Assembly (NCBI GenBank): GCA_045649645.1
Contig: JAZRQH010000193.1
Span: 1 to 39,560, forward strand
Origin: RGIG7300 sp045649645
GTDB taxonomy: Bacteria > Bacillota > Clostridia > Oscillospirales > CAG-272
Length of the DNA: 39,560 nt
Direction of reading: 5' to 3'
Part shown: positions 23,761 through 31,995 of the stretch, piece by piece
How positions within the stretch are numbered: the stretch's first letter is position 1
How the letters are laid out: every line of letters begins with the position of its first letter
Program-made: the position numbers and the translations under genes
The notes under the pieces: model-generated
Database searches by the model: none
What the model saw: the letters and a program-made list of their open reading frames with translations, nothing else
What the model was told of the DNA's origin: nothing

Positions 23761-25866
23761 ATGGACTACAAATACGAAGGTTGGAAAGGCTTTGAGCACG
23801 GCACATGGGTCAGAGAAATCAACGTGCGCAGCTTTATCCGACACAACTACACACCTTATGACGGAAACGATGAATTCCTTCAGGGACCCACTGAAGATAC
23901 AAATACCCTTTGGGCTCAGGTTCGTGAGCTCTCCAAGAAGGAGATAGAGGCAGGCGGTGTTCTTGAGATGGATACCGATATCATCTCTACCATCACATCC
24001 CACGGCCCCGGATATCTCAACAAGGATATCGAAAAGATCGTAGGCTTCCAGACAGATAAGCCCTTTAAGCGTGCATTCCAGCCCTACGGCGGTATCCGTA
24101 CCGCAGAGAAGGCTGTTACCGACAGAGGTCTTTCCATTGATCCCAAGATCAAGGAGTTCTTCGAAACTCACCGCAAGACTCACAACGCAGGTGTATTTGA
24201 TGTTTACACCCCCGAGATGAGAGCTTGCCGTTCCAGCCATATCATCACAGGTCTTCCCGACGCATACGGCAGAGGCCGTATCATCGGTGACTACCGCCGT
24301 GTAGCACTCTACGGTGTTGACAGACTTATCGAGGATAAGATGGAGCAGAAGGAGACCACCCGTTCTGCAATGTACTCCGAGATCATCCGTGAGCGTGAGG
24401 AGCTTGCTGAGCAGATCAGAGCTCTTCAGGACCTCAAGAAGATGGCTCTGAGCTACGGCTACGACATCTCTCTCCCTGCAAGAGACACCAAGGAAGCTAT
24501 CCAGTGGCTCTACTTCGGTTACCTTGCAGCAATCAAGGAGCAGGACGGTGCGGCTATGTCCCTCGGACGTACCTCCACATTCCTTGACATCTACTCTGAA
24601 AGAGACCTTAAGAACGGTGTTTACACCGAGGGCGAGATCCAGGAGATGGTTGACCACTTCGTTATGAAGCTCCGTCTCGTTAAGTTCGCTCGTACTCCCG
24701 AGTACAACGCACTCTTCTCCGGCGACCCCCAGTGGGTAACCGAGTCTATCGGCGGTGTGGCTATCGACGGTCGTCACATGGTTACCAAGATGTCCTACAG
24801 ATATCTCCATACTCTTGACAACCTCGGCGCATCCCCCGAGCCCAACCTTACAGTACTCTGGTCTGTAAACCTTCCCGACAACTTCAAGCGTTACTGCGCT
24901 AAAATGTCCATCGAGTCTTCCTCTATCCAGTACGAGAACGATGACCTTATGCGTTTCACCCACGGTGACGACTACGCTATCGCGTGCTGCGTATCCTCCA
25001 TGCGTTTAGGTAAGGAAATGCAGTTCTTCGGCGCAAGAGCAAACCTTGCTAAGTGTCTTCTCTATGCTATCAACGGCGGTAAGGACGAGATCTCCCGCAA
25101 GCAGGTAGGTCCTGAGTTTACACCTATCACAAGCGAGTACCTTGATTACGATGAGGTAATGAAGAAGTTCGACGCTATGATGAGATGGCTTGCTGAGGTT
25201 TACGTAAACACCCTCAACGTTATCCACTATATGCACGACAAGTACTGCTACGAGAAGCTCCAGATGGCTCTTCACGACAAGAACGTGACCAGATGGTTTG
25301 CTACAGGTATCGCAGGTCTGTCTGTTGTTGCAGACTCTCTCTCCGCTATCAAGTATGCAAAGGTTAAGGTTATCCGTGACGAGACCGGCCTTGCAGTTGA
25401 CTACGAGGTAGAGGGTGACTTCCCCAAGTACGGTAACGACGATGACCGCGTAGACTCTATTGCAACAGAGATCGTTCATATCTTTATGGAGCATATCCGT
25501 AAGAACCACACATACCGCAGATCCATCCCCACCACCTCCATCCTTACCATTACGTCCAACGTTGTATACGGTAAGGCAACAGGCTCTACTCCTGACGGAC
25601 GTAAGGCAGGCGAGGCGTTTGCTCCCGGTGCTAACCCTATGCACCGCCGCGACACCAACGGTGCTATTGCATCTCTTGCTTCTGTTTCCAAGCTTCCCTT
25701 CAAGGATGCTCAGGACGGTATCTCCAATACCTTCTCCATCATCCCCGGCGCGCTTGGTAAGGAGGATCAGATGTTTGCAGGTGATATCGACGTTGATATC
25801 GAATGCGCAAATGGTGCTTGCTTTGAGCCCACCCTTTTTGATGGTCTCGACTTTGACGAAGAATAA
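23761..25866 (+). CDS. pflB: Pyruvate formate-lyase, catalytic polypeptide lacking the glycyl-radical domain
   Basis: A 701-residue protein covering the catalytic barrel of formate C-acetyltransferase, which turns pyruvate and CoA into acetyl-CoA and formate without oxygen. The paired active-site cysteines are Cys409-Cys410 (IACCVSSM), followed by MQFFGARANLAKCLLYAINGG. The usual protein is about 750-760 residues and carries the radical glycine near its C-terminus; this one stops at a TAA after GLDFDEE. The missing segment is encoded as a separate gene 12 bases further on, in the same frame. Before the stop comes an acidic segment (FAGDIDVDIECANGAC) not found in typical enzymes such as that of E. 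coli. Codon use is strongly biased. ATG follows AGGAG. Confidence 0.95.
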   Translation: MDYKYEGWKGFEHGTWVREINVRSFIRHNYTPYDGNDEFLQGPTEDTNTLWAQVRELSKKEIEAGGVLEMDTDIISTITSHGPGYLNKDIEKIVGFQTDKPFKRAFQPYGGIRTAEKAVTDRGLSIDPKIKEFFETHRKTHNAGVFDVYTPEMRACRSSHIITGLPDAYGRGRIIGDYRRVALYGVDRLIEDKMEQKETTRSAMYSEIIREREELAEQIRALQDLKKMALSYGYDISLPARDTKEAIQWLYFGYLAAIKEQDGAAMSLGRTSTFLDIYSERDLKNGVYTEGEIQEMVDHFVMKLRLVKFARTPEYNALFSGDPQWVTESIGGVAIDGRHMVTKMSYRYLHTLDNLGASPEPNLTVLWSVNLPDNFKRYCAKMSIESSSIQYENDDLMRFTHGDDYAIACCVSSMRLGKEMQFFGARANLAKCLLYAINGGKDEISRKQVGPEFTPITSEYLDYDEVMKKFDAMMRWLAEVYVNTLNVIHYMHDKYCYEKLQMALHDKNVTRWFATGIAGLSVVADSLSAIKYAKVKVIRDETGLAVDYEVEGDFPKYGNDDDRVDSIATEIVHIFMEHIRKNHTYRRSIPTTSILTITSNVVYGKATGSTPDGRKAGEAFAPGANPMHRRDTNGAIASLASVSKLPFKDAQDGISNTFSIIPGALGKEDQMFAGDIDVDIECANGACFEPTLFDGLDFDEE

Positions 25867-25878
25867 GAGGTAATTAAA

Positions 25879-26121
25879 ATGAAAGCAACACAGAATCAGA
25901 TAGACAACCTTGTCTCCCTTCTTGACGGCTACGTTACCAAGGGCGGCCACCACCTGAACGTTAATGTTTTCACCAAGGAAACTCTTCTCGACGCTCAGGC
26001 TCATCCCGAAAAGTATCCCCAGCTTACAGTTCGTGTAAGCGGCTATGCAGTTAACTTCATCAAGCTCACAAAGGAGCAGCAGGATGAGGTAATCTCCCGT
26101 ACATTCCATACCGAGATCTAA
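25879..26121 (+). CDS. Pyruvate formate-lyase glycyl-radical polypeptide (separate C-terminal domain)
   Basis: An 80-residue protein equal to the C-terminal domain of pyruvate formate-lyase. It carries GGHHLNVNVF, HPEKYPQLTVRVSGYAV with the radical-bearing glycine at residue 55, and the usual ending EVISRTFHTEI. In normal enzymes this domain is joined to the barrel and its glycine radical faces the cysteine pair. E. coli GrcA (YfiD) is a similar stand-alone domain that rescues oxygen-cut enzyme, but there the main enzyme keeps its own domain. Here it must be supplied in trans by design. It has its own site GAGGT right after the upstream stop, and its stop overlaps the activase start (TAATG). 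Confidence 0.93.
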   Translation: MKATQNQIDNLVSLLDGYVTKGGHHLNVNVFTKETLLDAQAHPEKYPQLTVRVSGYAVNFIKLTKEQQDEVISRTFHTEI

Positions 26122-26858
26122 TGTACGGAAAAATTCATTCCATAGAGAGCTTTGGGACCGTTGACGGTCCCGGAGTTCGTTTTGTGGTATTTTTGCAGGG
26201 CTGTCCGTTGCGATGCAGGTACTGTCACAACCCCGACACCTGGAAGCTTGACGGCGGCACACTTTATTCTCCCGAGGAGCTTATGTGGCAGTTCCGTAAG
26301 AACAAGGCCTTTTATACCAAGGGTGGAATTACCGTGACAGGTGGCGAGCCCCTTCTGCAGATCAACTTCCTTATAGAGTTTTTTAAACTGGCAAAGCAGC
26401 AGGGTATACACACCTGCCTTGACACCTCCGGCGTAACCTACCGTGAAGGCGACAAGAAGATCGACGAGCTAATGAAGTACACCGATCTGGTCATGCTTGA
26501 CATCAAGCATGTCAACAGCCGTGAGCACAAAAAGCTTACCGGTGTGCCTAACGAAAACATTCTTGCCTTTGCCCGTTATCTTAACAGGATCGATATGCCT
26601 CTCTGGATTCGCCACGTAGTAGTTCCGGGCATCACGGATAACGAGGACTATCTCTACGAGTTGGGACAGTTTATCGCATCTATCAACAATGTCAGAATGG
26701 TTGACGTTCTGCCTTACCACACTATGGGTATTTCTAAATATAAAGCGCTTGGTATAGACTATCCCCTCGAGGGTGTTGAGCCTATGTCCAAGGAAGGCGC
26801 AGCCGAGGCAAAGAAGATCATCGGCCGCGGATATAAGAACTTTAGAAATCATGAGTAA
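26121..26858 (+). CDS. pflA: Pyruvate formate-lyase activating enzyme (radical SAM)
   Basis: A 245-residue radical SAM enzyme that uses S-adenosylmethionine and a [4Fe-4S] cluster to place the radical on the glycine of pyruvate formate-lyase. The cluster motif C-x3-C-x2-C is at Cys28, Cys32 and Cys35 (CPLRCRYCHNP), with the family motifs SIESFGTVDGPGVRFVVF before it, VTGGEPLLQ, and DVLPYHTMG near the end. It lacks the extra ferredoxin-like cluster insert seen in activases of many other glycyl radical enzymes. It overlaps the radical polypeptide by one base and ends before a terminator, so the three genes form one operon. It may also activate the second glycyl radical enzyme nearby, which has no activase of its own here. 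Confidence 0.96.
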   Translation: MYGKIHSIESFGTVDGPGVRFVVFLQGCPLRCRYCHNPDTWKLDGGTLYSPEELMWQFRKNKAFYTKGGITVTGGEPLLQINFLIEFFKLAKQQGIHTCLDTSGVTYREGDKKIDELMKYTDLVMLDIKHVNSREHKKLTGVPNENILAFARYLNRIDMPLWIRHVVVPGITDNEDYLYELGQFIASINNVRMVDVLPYHTMGISKYKALGIDYPLEGVEPMSKEGAAEAKKIIGRGYKNFRNHE

Positions 26859-26860
26859 AA

Positions 26861-26890
26861 AATAAGGATTGCTTTAGAGCAATCCTTATT
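26861..26890. terminator. Bidirectional terminator after pflA
   Basis: A 13-bp stem (AATAAGGATTGCT at 26861-26873, complement at 26878-26890), loop TTAG, with T-rich sequence on the plus side and T-rich complement on the minus side. The stop codon of the minus-strand gene lies in the stem. Confidence 0.9.
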
Positions 26891-27455
26891 TTAATTTTAC
26901 TATCTTATCAGGGGAAATAATCCTGCGTCTGAGTTTCAGCTTAACCTGTATTTTATATTTAATACTGTTGTATTTGTGCTTTCTCTCGGCTAATTCGGTA
27001 TTTAGCTTAACAACGCAACTATGATTCATTATCAACGCCTTGCCTTCGCACAGATAGACGCCTGAATCTTCGGGAACTATAGGGTCACCGCAAAAGGCAC
27101 AGGCCTTGGAGATACCAACTCCATCTTCTTTCATCATTTCGGTGACAGTATCGATACAGTTTTTTATCTTCTCTATTGTATTACCCGTGTCATAGAAGAA
27201 TATTTCGAGATAGGACTCGGTAAATGCGATGTCGGTAACCGACCAATTGACCTTGTTCTTGGGGTCGCATAAAATTTCTGAGTATTTTCGTCCGTAGGGG
27301 GTACCGAATACCCCAACAGCAAAGGAAACAGAAATGGTATAATTACGGCTCTGGTTTACCGTCATCATGTAGCCGTTATAATAGCCGTAGGCTATTTCGT
27401 CATATATTGTCAGACCGTTTTCCTTTGCAAACTTAGTTAGTCTTGTTCCGATCAT
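26886..27455 (-). CDS. Hypothetical protein with CxxC zinc-ribbon-like motif
   Basis: A 189-residue protein I cannot assign. The N-terminal two thirds form a mixed alpha/beta region (residues 1-115), followed by a treble-clef-like cysteine motif: CAFCGDP, then about 21 residues later NHSC. The last 35 residues are strongly basic (KLKLRRRI) and no membrane segment is seen. The ATG has AAGGAG six bases upstream, so expression is likely. It lies convergent to pflA and shares its terminator. The protein looks like the soluble part of a family that I would expect to have a membrane tail; that is an impression only. Confidence 0.65.
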   Translation of the reverse strand: MIGTRLTKFAKENGLTIYDEIAYGYYNGYMMTVNQSRNYTISVSFAVGVFGTPYGRKYSEILCDPKNKVNWSVTDIAFTESYLEIFFYDTGNTIEKIKNCIDTVTEMMKEDGVGISKACAFCGDPIVPEDSGVYLCEGKALIMNHSCVVKLNTELAERKHKYNSIKYKIQVKLKLRRRIISPDKIVKLK

Positions 27456-27520
27456 AATGATCTCCTTGATGATGTGTTTTGGGGAATTAATCTGATTTTT
27501 GCTAAAATTTATTCAATGAT

Positions 27521-27546
27521 ATTTCCGTTGCATAAGCAACGGAAAT
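27521..27546. terminator. Hairpin downstream of the second glycyl radical enzyme
   Basis: Perfect 11-bp inverted repeat (ATTTCCGTTGC at 27521-27531, complement at 27536-27546, loop ATAA). T-rich runs on either side are imperfect. It most likely ends the minus-strand transcript of the glycyl radical enzyme. Otherwise the 173-bp gap holds only AT-rich sequence. Confidence 0.7.
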
Positions 27547-27628
27547 CTCATGTTTTTTCGTACAGGAAATTGCGTTGAAGCGTGTAGTTCACAAACAATA
27601 TTTACACACCCTCAGAGCGCAGTTGCCG

Positions 27629-29797
27629 CTATATTTCCTGATAGGTTCTTGCAATAACGTTGTCCTGAAGCGCCTTTGAGATGTTTACAAAGTAGTCGCT
27701 GTAGCCGCCTACACGAACGATAAGATCCTGATGCTTTTCGGGATGTATCTGAGCGTCCAGGAGTTCTTCGTGGCTTACAACGCAGGTAACAAACTGCTGT
27801 CCTCCTCCTGCAAAGTAGGTCTTGGCAAGAGCGATAAATGCAGCCTTACCTTCGTCGGTGTTGAACATTTCTTTGTCAAACTTGGTCTGGAATACCATGC
27901 CGCTGCCGGTGTTGTACTGGTTGTAGTGAAGCACCGAGTTTATAAGTGCGGTGGGACCCTTGGTATCGTTACCGGGGGTAGCGCCGATACAGTCTGCATA
28001 TTCGTATGCTCTGAACTTCTTGCCGTTGGGAAGAGCACCCACGTGGTGAGCGTGATCCGCCGCACGGCTGAAGGGGCTGCAACCGGTTGCAAAGATACCG
28101 CCGCGGTAGGTGTTGTTACGCTTAGCAACAACGCTGAAACGGTTGAATATCTTAGCGGTGATCTTGTCTACTTCTTCGATATCACAGCCGAACTTACTGC
28201 AGGTAGAGAAGTCACGGTAGAGCTGGTCGTAACCTTCGAAGTTGGCATCAAGCGCTTCTATGAGCTCTGCCATGGTATATTTCTTTTCTTCAAATACCAT
28301 TTTCTTTATAGCATAGAGGCTGTCGCCTGCATCTGCCAGACCCTCAGCGAGTATCTGACCGTGGTTGTAGAGGGGACCGCCGTTACGGTAGTCACGACCC
28401 TTTTCAAGACAACCTTCGATGAGAGAGCTTCTTAAGGGATTGGGGCCGTAGAAGCCGCGCATATGCTGACAGGTATTTGCGTTTAAGCAGAATATGTAGG
28501 TAGCATATTCCATCTGCTGCATAAATGCGTTTTCTACCTCTTCGTAGCTTGTAAACTTGGTAGCGTCGCCCGAAGCAAAGGACACCTGAGCCTTTGCATA
28601 GCAGGTATCAACACCGTTGTGGAGGGCAAACTCAAGGCACTTACCCATATTTACCTCGGCATCCTCAAGACCCATATGGCTCTTACCGAAGATGTCGATC
28701 TGGTTACATCCGTTCATACAGTACTCGTGGCTGTGATGAGGGGGAATACCCATAGCCTCAAGGGCGGGACAAACTACTTCGTCGTTATAGAGCGCGGGCA
28801 TGCCGATGCCTGATGCCTCGGTCTCTGCAATAGCCTGCCACATCTCCTCGGGAGTGTTACGGTTGACACGGAGAGTAATGTTGGGTGTCTGATATTTCTT
28901 TTCACGAGCTATCTTAAGAATCTCATAACTGAGCTCGTTTGTCTGGTCGTTCCAGTGTTCGTCAGAACCGCAGAGACAGAGGTTCCACGCACGCTTGTCG
29001 TGCATCTCCTCCCAGAATCTTTCGAGCGCATCGCTTCTCATAGTCTCGTCCTGCTCGGCAGACCAGGTACGGTACATATACTGGTCAAAACGTCCGGGAG
29101 AGTCGTAACCGTCAACAGAGAATACCAAAGTAAATGCAAGTACAGCAGACGCAAAGTCATACGCGGGCTTCATGGGAATGGTTTCAAATGCCTTTGCCGC
29201 AGCCTCGCACCATTTTTTGTTTGCGGGGTCGGTCTCGGTCTTTGCGCGCTCTGTGTACATCACACGGAACTTTTCGCCCAGAGTGTCAAGGGCATCCATG
29301 GTGTACTCGCATCCGCGGTAGAACCAGTCGGAATCATAGTTACCTTTAGCCTTGCCTTCATCAATACGGCGGCGTATACCCTCGGTACCTTCATTTACTA
29401 TGAGACCGAAGTTGGGGTTAGAGTGACCTCCCCAGGTGCCGCCCCAGCCTGCGCCTGCATCAGCCATTTTTCTTGCTTCTTCGTTAAAGGGAACGTGCTG
29501 AGAACGGCGTGTAAGGCTCTTAAATTTTTCACAGCAGTAGAGGATATCCTCTGCATCGTCGGGATTCTGCTCTGCAAACCACTTATATCTGCCTCTGTCG
29601 CAGTCAACGCCGGCATCGTAGCTGATGCAGCCGCCGCCTGTGGGGCTTATCATACGTGCGTAGGGAAGGAGCGTGCTTGTCAGGTAAACAGGCATCTCCT
29701 CTGCCAGATATTTATATGCCAGACCCGCTCTCTCACCAAGTTCCAGGGTCTCGTCACCAAACATGGCTCTGTATACGGGATCGTTAAAAGCGTTCAT
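27629..29797 (-). CDS. Glycyl radical enzyme of unassigned function
   Basis: A 722-residue glycyl radical enzyme related to the dehydratase/lyase branch (CutC, glycerol dehydratase, PflD) rather than to pyruvate formate-lyase. The radical site is RVGGYSDYF with Gly698. The thiyl cysteine is Cys364 in CMNGCNQID. In the known dehydratase and decarboxylase members the cysteine is followed two places later by a catalytic Glu (GCVE); here that residue is Gln366, so a different chemistry is likely. GKSHMG and LEFALHNG after it match the usual order. The start has AGGAGG. No activase adjoins it on this strand; pflA is the nearest. Substrate cannot be named from sequence. Confidence 0.88.
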   Translation of the reverse strand: MNAFNDPVYRAMFGDETLELGERAGLAYKYLAEEMPVYLTSTLLPYARMISPTGGGCISYDAGVDCDRGRYKWFAEQNPDDAEDILYCCEKFKSLTRRSQHVPFNEEARKMADAGAGWGGTWGGHSNPNFGLIVNEGTEGIRRRIDEGKAKGNYDSDWFYRGCEYTMDALDTLGEKFRVMYTERAKTETDPANKKWCEAAAKAFETIPMKPAYDFASAVLAFTLVFSVDGYDSPGRFDQYMYRTWSAEQDETMRSDALERFWEEMHDKRAWNLCLCGSDEHWNDQTNELSYEILKIAREKKYQTPNITLRVNRNTPEEMWQAIAETEASGIGMPALYNDEVVCPALEAMGIPPHHSHEYCMNGCNQIDIFGKSHMGLEDAEVNMGKCLEFALHNGVDTCYAKAQVSFASGDATKFTSYEEVENAFMQQMEYATYIFCLNANTCQHMRGFYGPNPLRSSLIEGCLEKGRDYRNGGPLYNHGQILAEGLADAGDSLYAIKKMVFEEKKYTMAELIEALDANFEGYDQLYRDFSTCSKFGCDIEEVDKITAKIFNRFSVVAKRNNTYRGGIFATGCSPFSRAADHAHHVGALPNGKKFRAYEYADCIGATPGNDTKGPTALINSVLHYNQYNTGSGMVFQTKFDKEMFNTDEGKAAFIALAKTYFAGGGQQFVTCVVSHEELLDAQIHPEKHQDLIVRVGGYSDYFVNISKALQDNVIARTYQEI

Positions 29798-29832
29798 ATT
29801 TTTATACCTCCTGTGGAAATACGTCTTCTATT

Positions 29833-29861
29833 ATTTTAACATATTTTATCGGTTATCGCAA
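29833..29861 (-). promoter_or_regulatory. Promoter of the second glycyl radical enzyme
   Basis: On the minus strand TTGCGA (29856-29861), a 17-base spacer ending in TGT, and TAAAAT (29833-29838). It overlaps the 3' end of ispE, so the enzyme can be made independently of ispE. Confidence 0.6.
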
Positions 29862-30682
29862 CAGAAAACCGAAATGTTTTTTTCCTGCAATTTACCTGCA
29901 GCCGTCTTCATTTTTTCCTCGCTGTCAAAAATACCGAACACCGCAGTACCGCTTCCGCTCATCATAGAACCCAGCGCTCCGCTGGCATTCATAATGTCTT
30001 TTATCTCGCCTGCCGAGGGGACAAGCAACTCAAAGCAGTTGTACATAGCGTTACAAATATCTTTTATATCACCCTTACAAAGTAATTCAACCATAGGGTT
30101 GTCCTTAATTTCTCTTTCGTCCATAAGGTCAAATTGCTCGTATGCCCACTTGGTGGAAACACCCGCCTGACCCTTGGCGATTAGTATATAACAGGGCGGC
30201 AGAGGGGATATGGGCGTCATGATCTCGCCTATACCCTCGCAGAGCACGGTGCCTCCGAGAATACAGAAGGGAATATCCGCGCCCACCTTAGAACCGATCG
30301 AACAAAGCTCTTCTACCGAAAAGGGCTTATTATAGATTTCATTCAGAGCCTTTAACACAGCTGCACCGTCGGTACTGCCCCCCGCAAGCCCTGCTTCCAT
30401 AGGGATATTCTTTTCGATATGTATATTGATGCCCTTGGGTTCGATCCCCGCTTTTTCAAAGAAAAGAGCAGCGCATTTGTATGCGATATTCCTCTCGTCA
30501 AGGGGCATGGTATCACAGTTCGAGGTCAGGGTTATACTGCCGGTATCCGTTTCGGTGACGGTCACGTAGTCACAGAGACCTACCTCTTGCATAACGGTGG
30601 AGATCGTATGATAGCCGTTATCCAGCCTTCCCGTTATCTCCAAAAACAGATTTATTTTTGCCTTTGCTTCAAGTCTTATCAT
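29846..30682 (-). CDS. ispE: 4-diphosphocytidyl-2-C-methyl-D-erythritol kinase
   Basis: A 278-residue GHMP kinase of the MEP isoprenoid pathway; it phosphorylates CDP-methylerythritol with ATP. The N-terminus AKAKINLFLEITG(R) with the following GYH is diagnostic, and the GHMP ATP-binding loop appears as PMEAGLAGGSTDGAAVL (most relatives have GLGGGSSDAA). The C-terminal motif MSGSGTAVFGIF is also typical. Length is normal. CGGAG lies five bases before the ATG. It is divergent from the AI-2E family gene and upstream of the glycyl radical enzyme on the same strand with a 48-bp gap. The unrelated neighbours suggest no functional link. Confidence 0.95.
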   Translation of the reverse strand: MIRLEAKAKINLFLEITGRLDNGYHTISTVMQEVGLCDYVTVTETDTGSITLTSNCDTMPLDERNIAYKCAALFFEKAGIEPKGINIHIEKNIPMEAGLAGGSTDGAAVLKALNEIYNKPFSVEELCSIGSKVGADIPFCILGGTVLCEGIGEIMTPISPLPPCYILIAKGQAGVSTKWAYEQFDLMDEREIKDNPMVELLCKGDIKDICNAMYNCFELLVPSAGEIKDIMNASGALGSMMSGSGTAVFGIFDSEEKMKTAAGKLQEKNISVFCCDNR

Positions 30683-30712
30683 AAAAACTCCGAAATAATT
30701 TTATATAATTGG

Positions 30713-30741
30713 TTGACATACCGTCACTTTTGATATAGAAT
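30713..30741 (+). promoter_or_regulatory. Promoter of the AI-2E family gene
   Basis: Consensus TTGACA (30713-30718), 17 bases, TAGAAT (30736-30741). Transcript start would fall just before the AAAGGAG site. Confidence 0.8.
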
Positions 30742-30762
30742 TAATCAAAAGGAGTGATACTA

Positions 30763-31995
30763 TTGAAAATAGATTGGAATAAAAAATATACTACGATAGC
30801 AGTATACGCCTGCATCGTTATAACCTTTGCGGTGGTTCTGGTTACGGCTGCCGTGCACCTTGACGTGGTGTGGGGCGGAGTAAAGGGACTTCTTGCGGTT
30901 CTTAATCCCTTTATCATAGGCTTCTGCATCGCCTTTCTTATCAATCCCGTGATGATGATTTTTGAGAACAGGGTGTTTGGATTTATCGGTAAGAAAAAGC
31001 GCAGACCCAAGCTCAAGAGAACTCTTTCTCTTATAATCGCATATATCGTGGTATCCGTGCTTATAGCACTGTTCGTGTATATGGTAGTGCCTCAGATCGT
31101 ACAGAGCTATCTGGATCTGCAGACCAAGCTTTCGGGTTACGTTACCGGCGCACAGGAGTTTGTGAGCAACGCCTTTGATAAGGACAAGACCTTTATCCCC
31201 GCGTTTATACTTAAGTTCATAGATCTTGACAGCCTGAACACAGCGGTCAACGATATGATCAAGGACTCCTATAAGATATTTATCGATTTTTCACCCTACA
31301 TAATCAACTTTGCTACCAATATCATCAATTCCTTAAAGAATGCTCTTATCGGTATCATCGTGTCCATATACTTCCTTTTCTCCAAGGAAAAGCTCTGTGC
31401 ACAGGTAAAGAAGACCTGCTACGCCTTCTTCAACCGCAAGCGTGCGGCGCGTATGGTACGCGTTACCCGCAGAACAAAGAAGACCTTTGAGGGCTTTATC
31501 ATCGGTAAGATAATCGACTCTATCATTATCGGTGTGCTTACCTTCTTCGTGCTGATGATATTCAAGATGCCCTACTATCCTCTGGTAGCGGTCATCGTGG
31601 GCGTAACAAACGTTATCCCCTTCTTCGGTCCCTTTATCGGAGCTATACCCAGTGCGTTTATCATCTTCATTGCAGACCCCGTGAAGAGCTTTTGGTTCAT
31701 CATCATTATATTCGCTATCCAGCAGCTTGACGGAAACGTTATCGGTCCCTACATTTTAGGCGACTCCACCAACATGAGCGCTCTCTGGGTAATGTTCTCC
31801 ATTATCTTTATGAGCGGTGTGCTGGGCATAACGGGTATGTTTATCGGTGTCCCGATATTCGCGACCCTGTATGCACTCTTCGTCGAGTATGCCAACAAGA
31901 TGCTTATCGCAAGAGGCAAGTCGAGAAAGCTTATCAACTATTATCCCAACCGCTACGGCAGGATAAGACGCAAGAGACCTGTAAAAGCAGATTAA
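30763..31995 (+). CDS. AI-2E/PerM-family membrane protein
   Basis: A 410-residue membrane protein of the AI-2E family transporter/PerM group, proposed exporters or antiporters with few proven substrates. It has an N-terminal pair of membrane helices (about residues 8-60), further helices in the middle, and the family block VGVTNVIPFFGPFIGAIPSA followed by DGNVIGPYILGDS. The C-terminus is basic. The start is taken as TTG at 30763, eight bases after AAAGGAG; the in-frame GTG at 30754 lies inside that site and cannot be the start. Its stop overlaps the radA stop on the other strand (TTAA at 31992-31995). Confidence 0.88.
   Translation: MKIDWNKKYTTIAVYACIVITFAVVLVTAAVHLDVVWGGVKGLLAVLNPFIIGFCIAFLINPVMMIFENRVFGFIGKKKRRPKLKRTLSLIIAYIVVSVLIALFVYMVVPQIVQSYLDLQTKLSGYVTGAQEFVSNAFDKDKTFIPAFILKFIDLDSLNTAVNDMIKDSYKIFIDFSPYIINFATNIINSLKNALIGIIVSIYFLFSKEKLCAQVKKTCYAFFNRKRAARMVRVTRRTKKTFEGFIIGKIIDSIIIGVLTFFVLMIFKMPYYPLVAVIVGVTNVIPFFGPFIGAIPSAFIIFIADPVKSFWFIIIIFAIQQLDGNVIGPYILGDSTNMSALWVMFSIIFMSGVLGITGMFIGVPIFATLYALFVEYANKMLIARGKSRKLINYYPNRYGRIRRKRPVKAD

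Noticed and set aside
25864..25866. Recoding of the pfl stop codon as selenocysteine or by programmed read-through
   Set aside because: TAA is not a selenocysteine codon, and a separate ribosome binding site and ATG follow directly. Low-level read-through cannot be excluded but nothing in the sequence calls for it.
23734..26262. Long open frames antisense to the pfl genes
   Set aside because: Same cause: highly biased codons in pflB leave the opposite strand free of stops. No start signals or domains support them.
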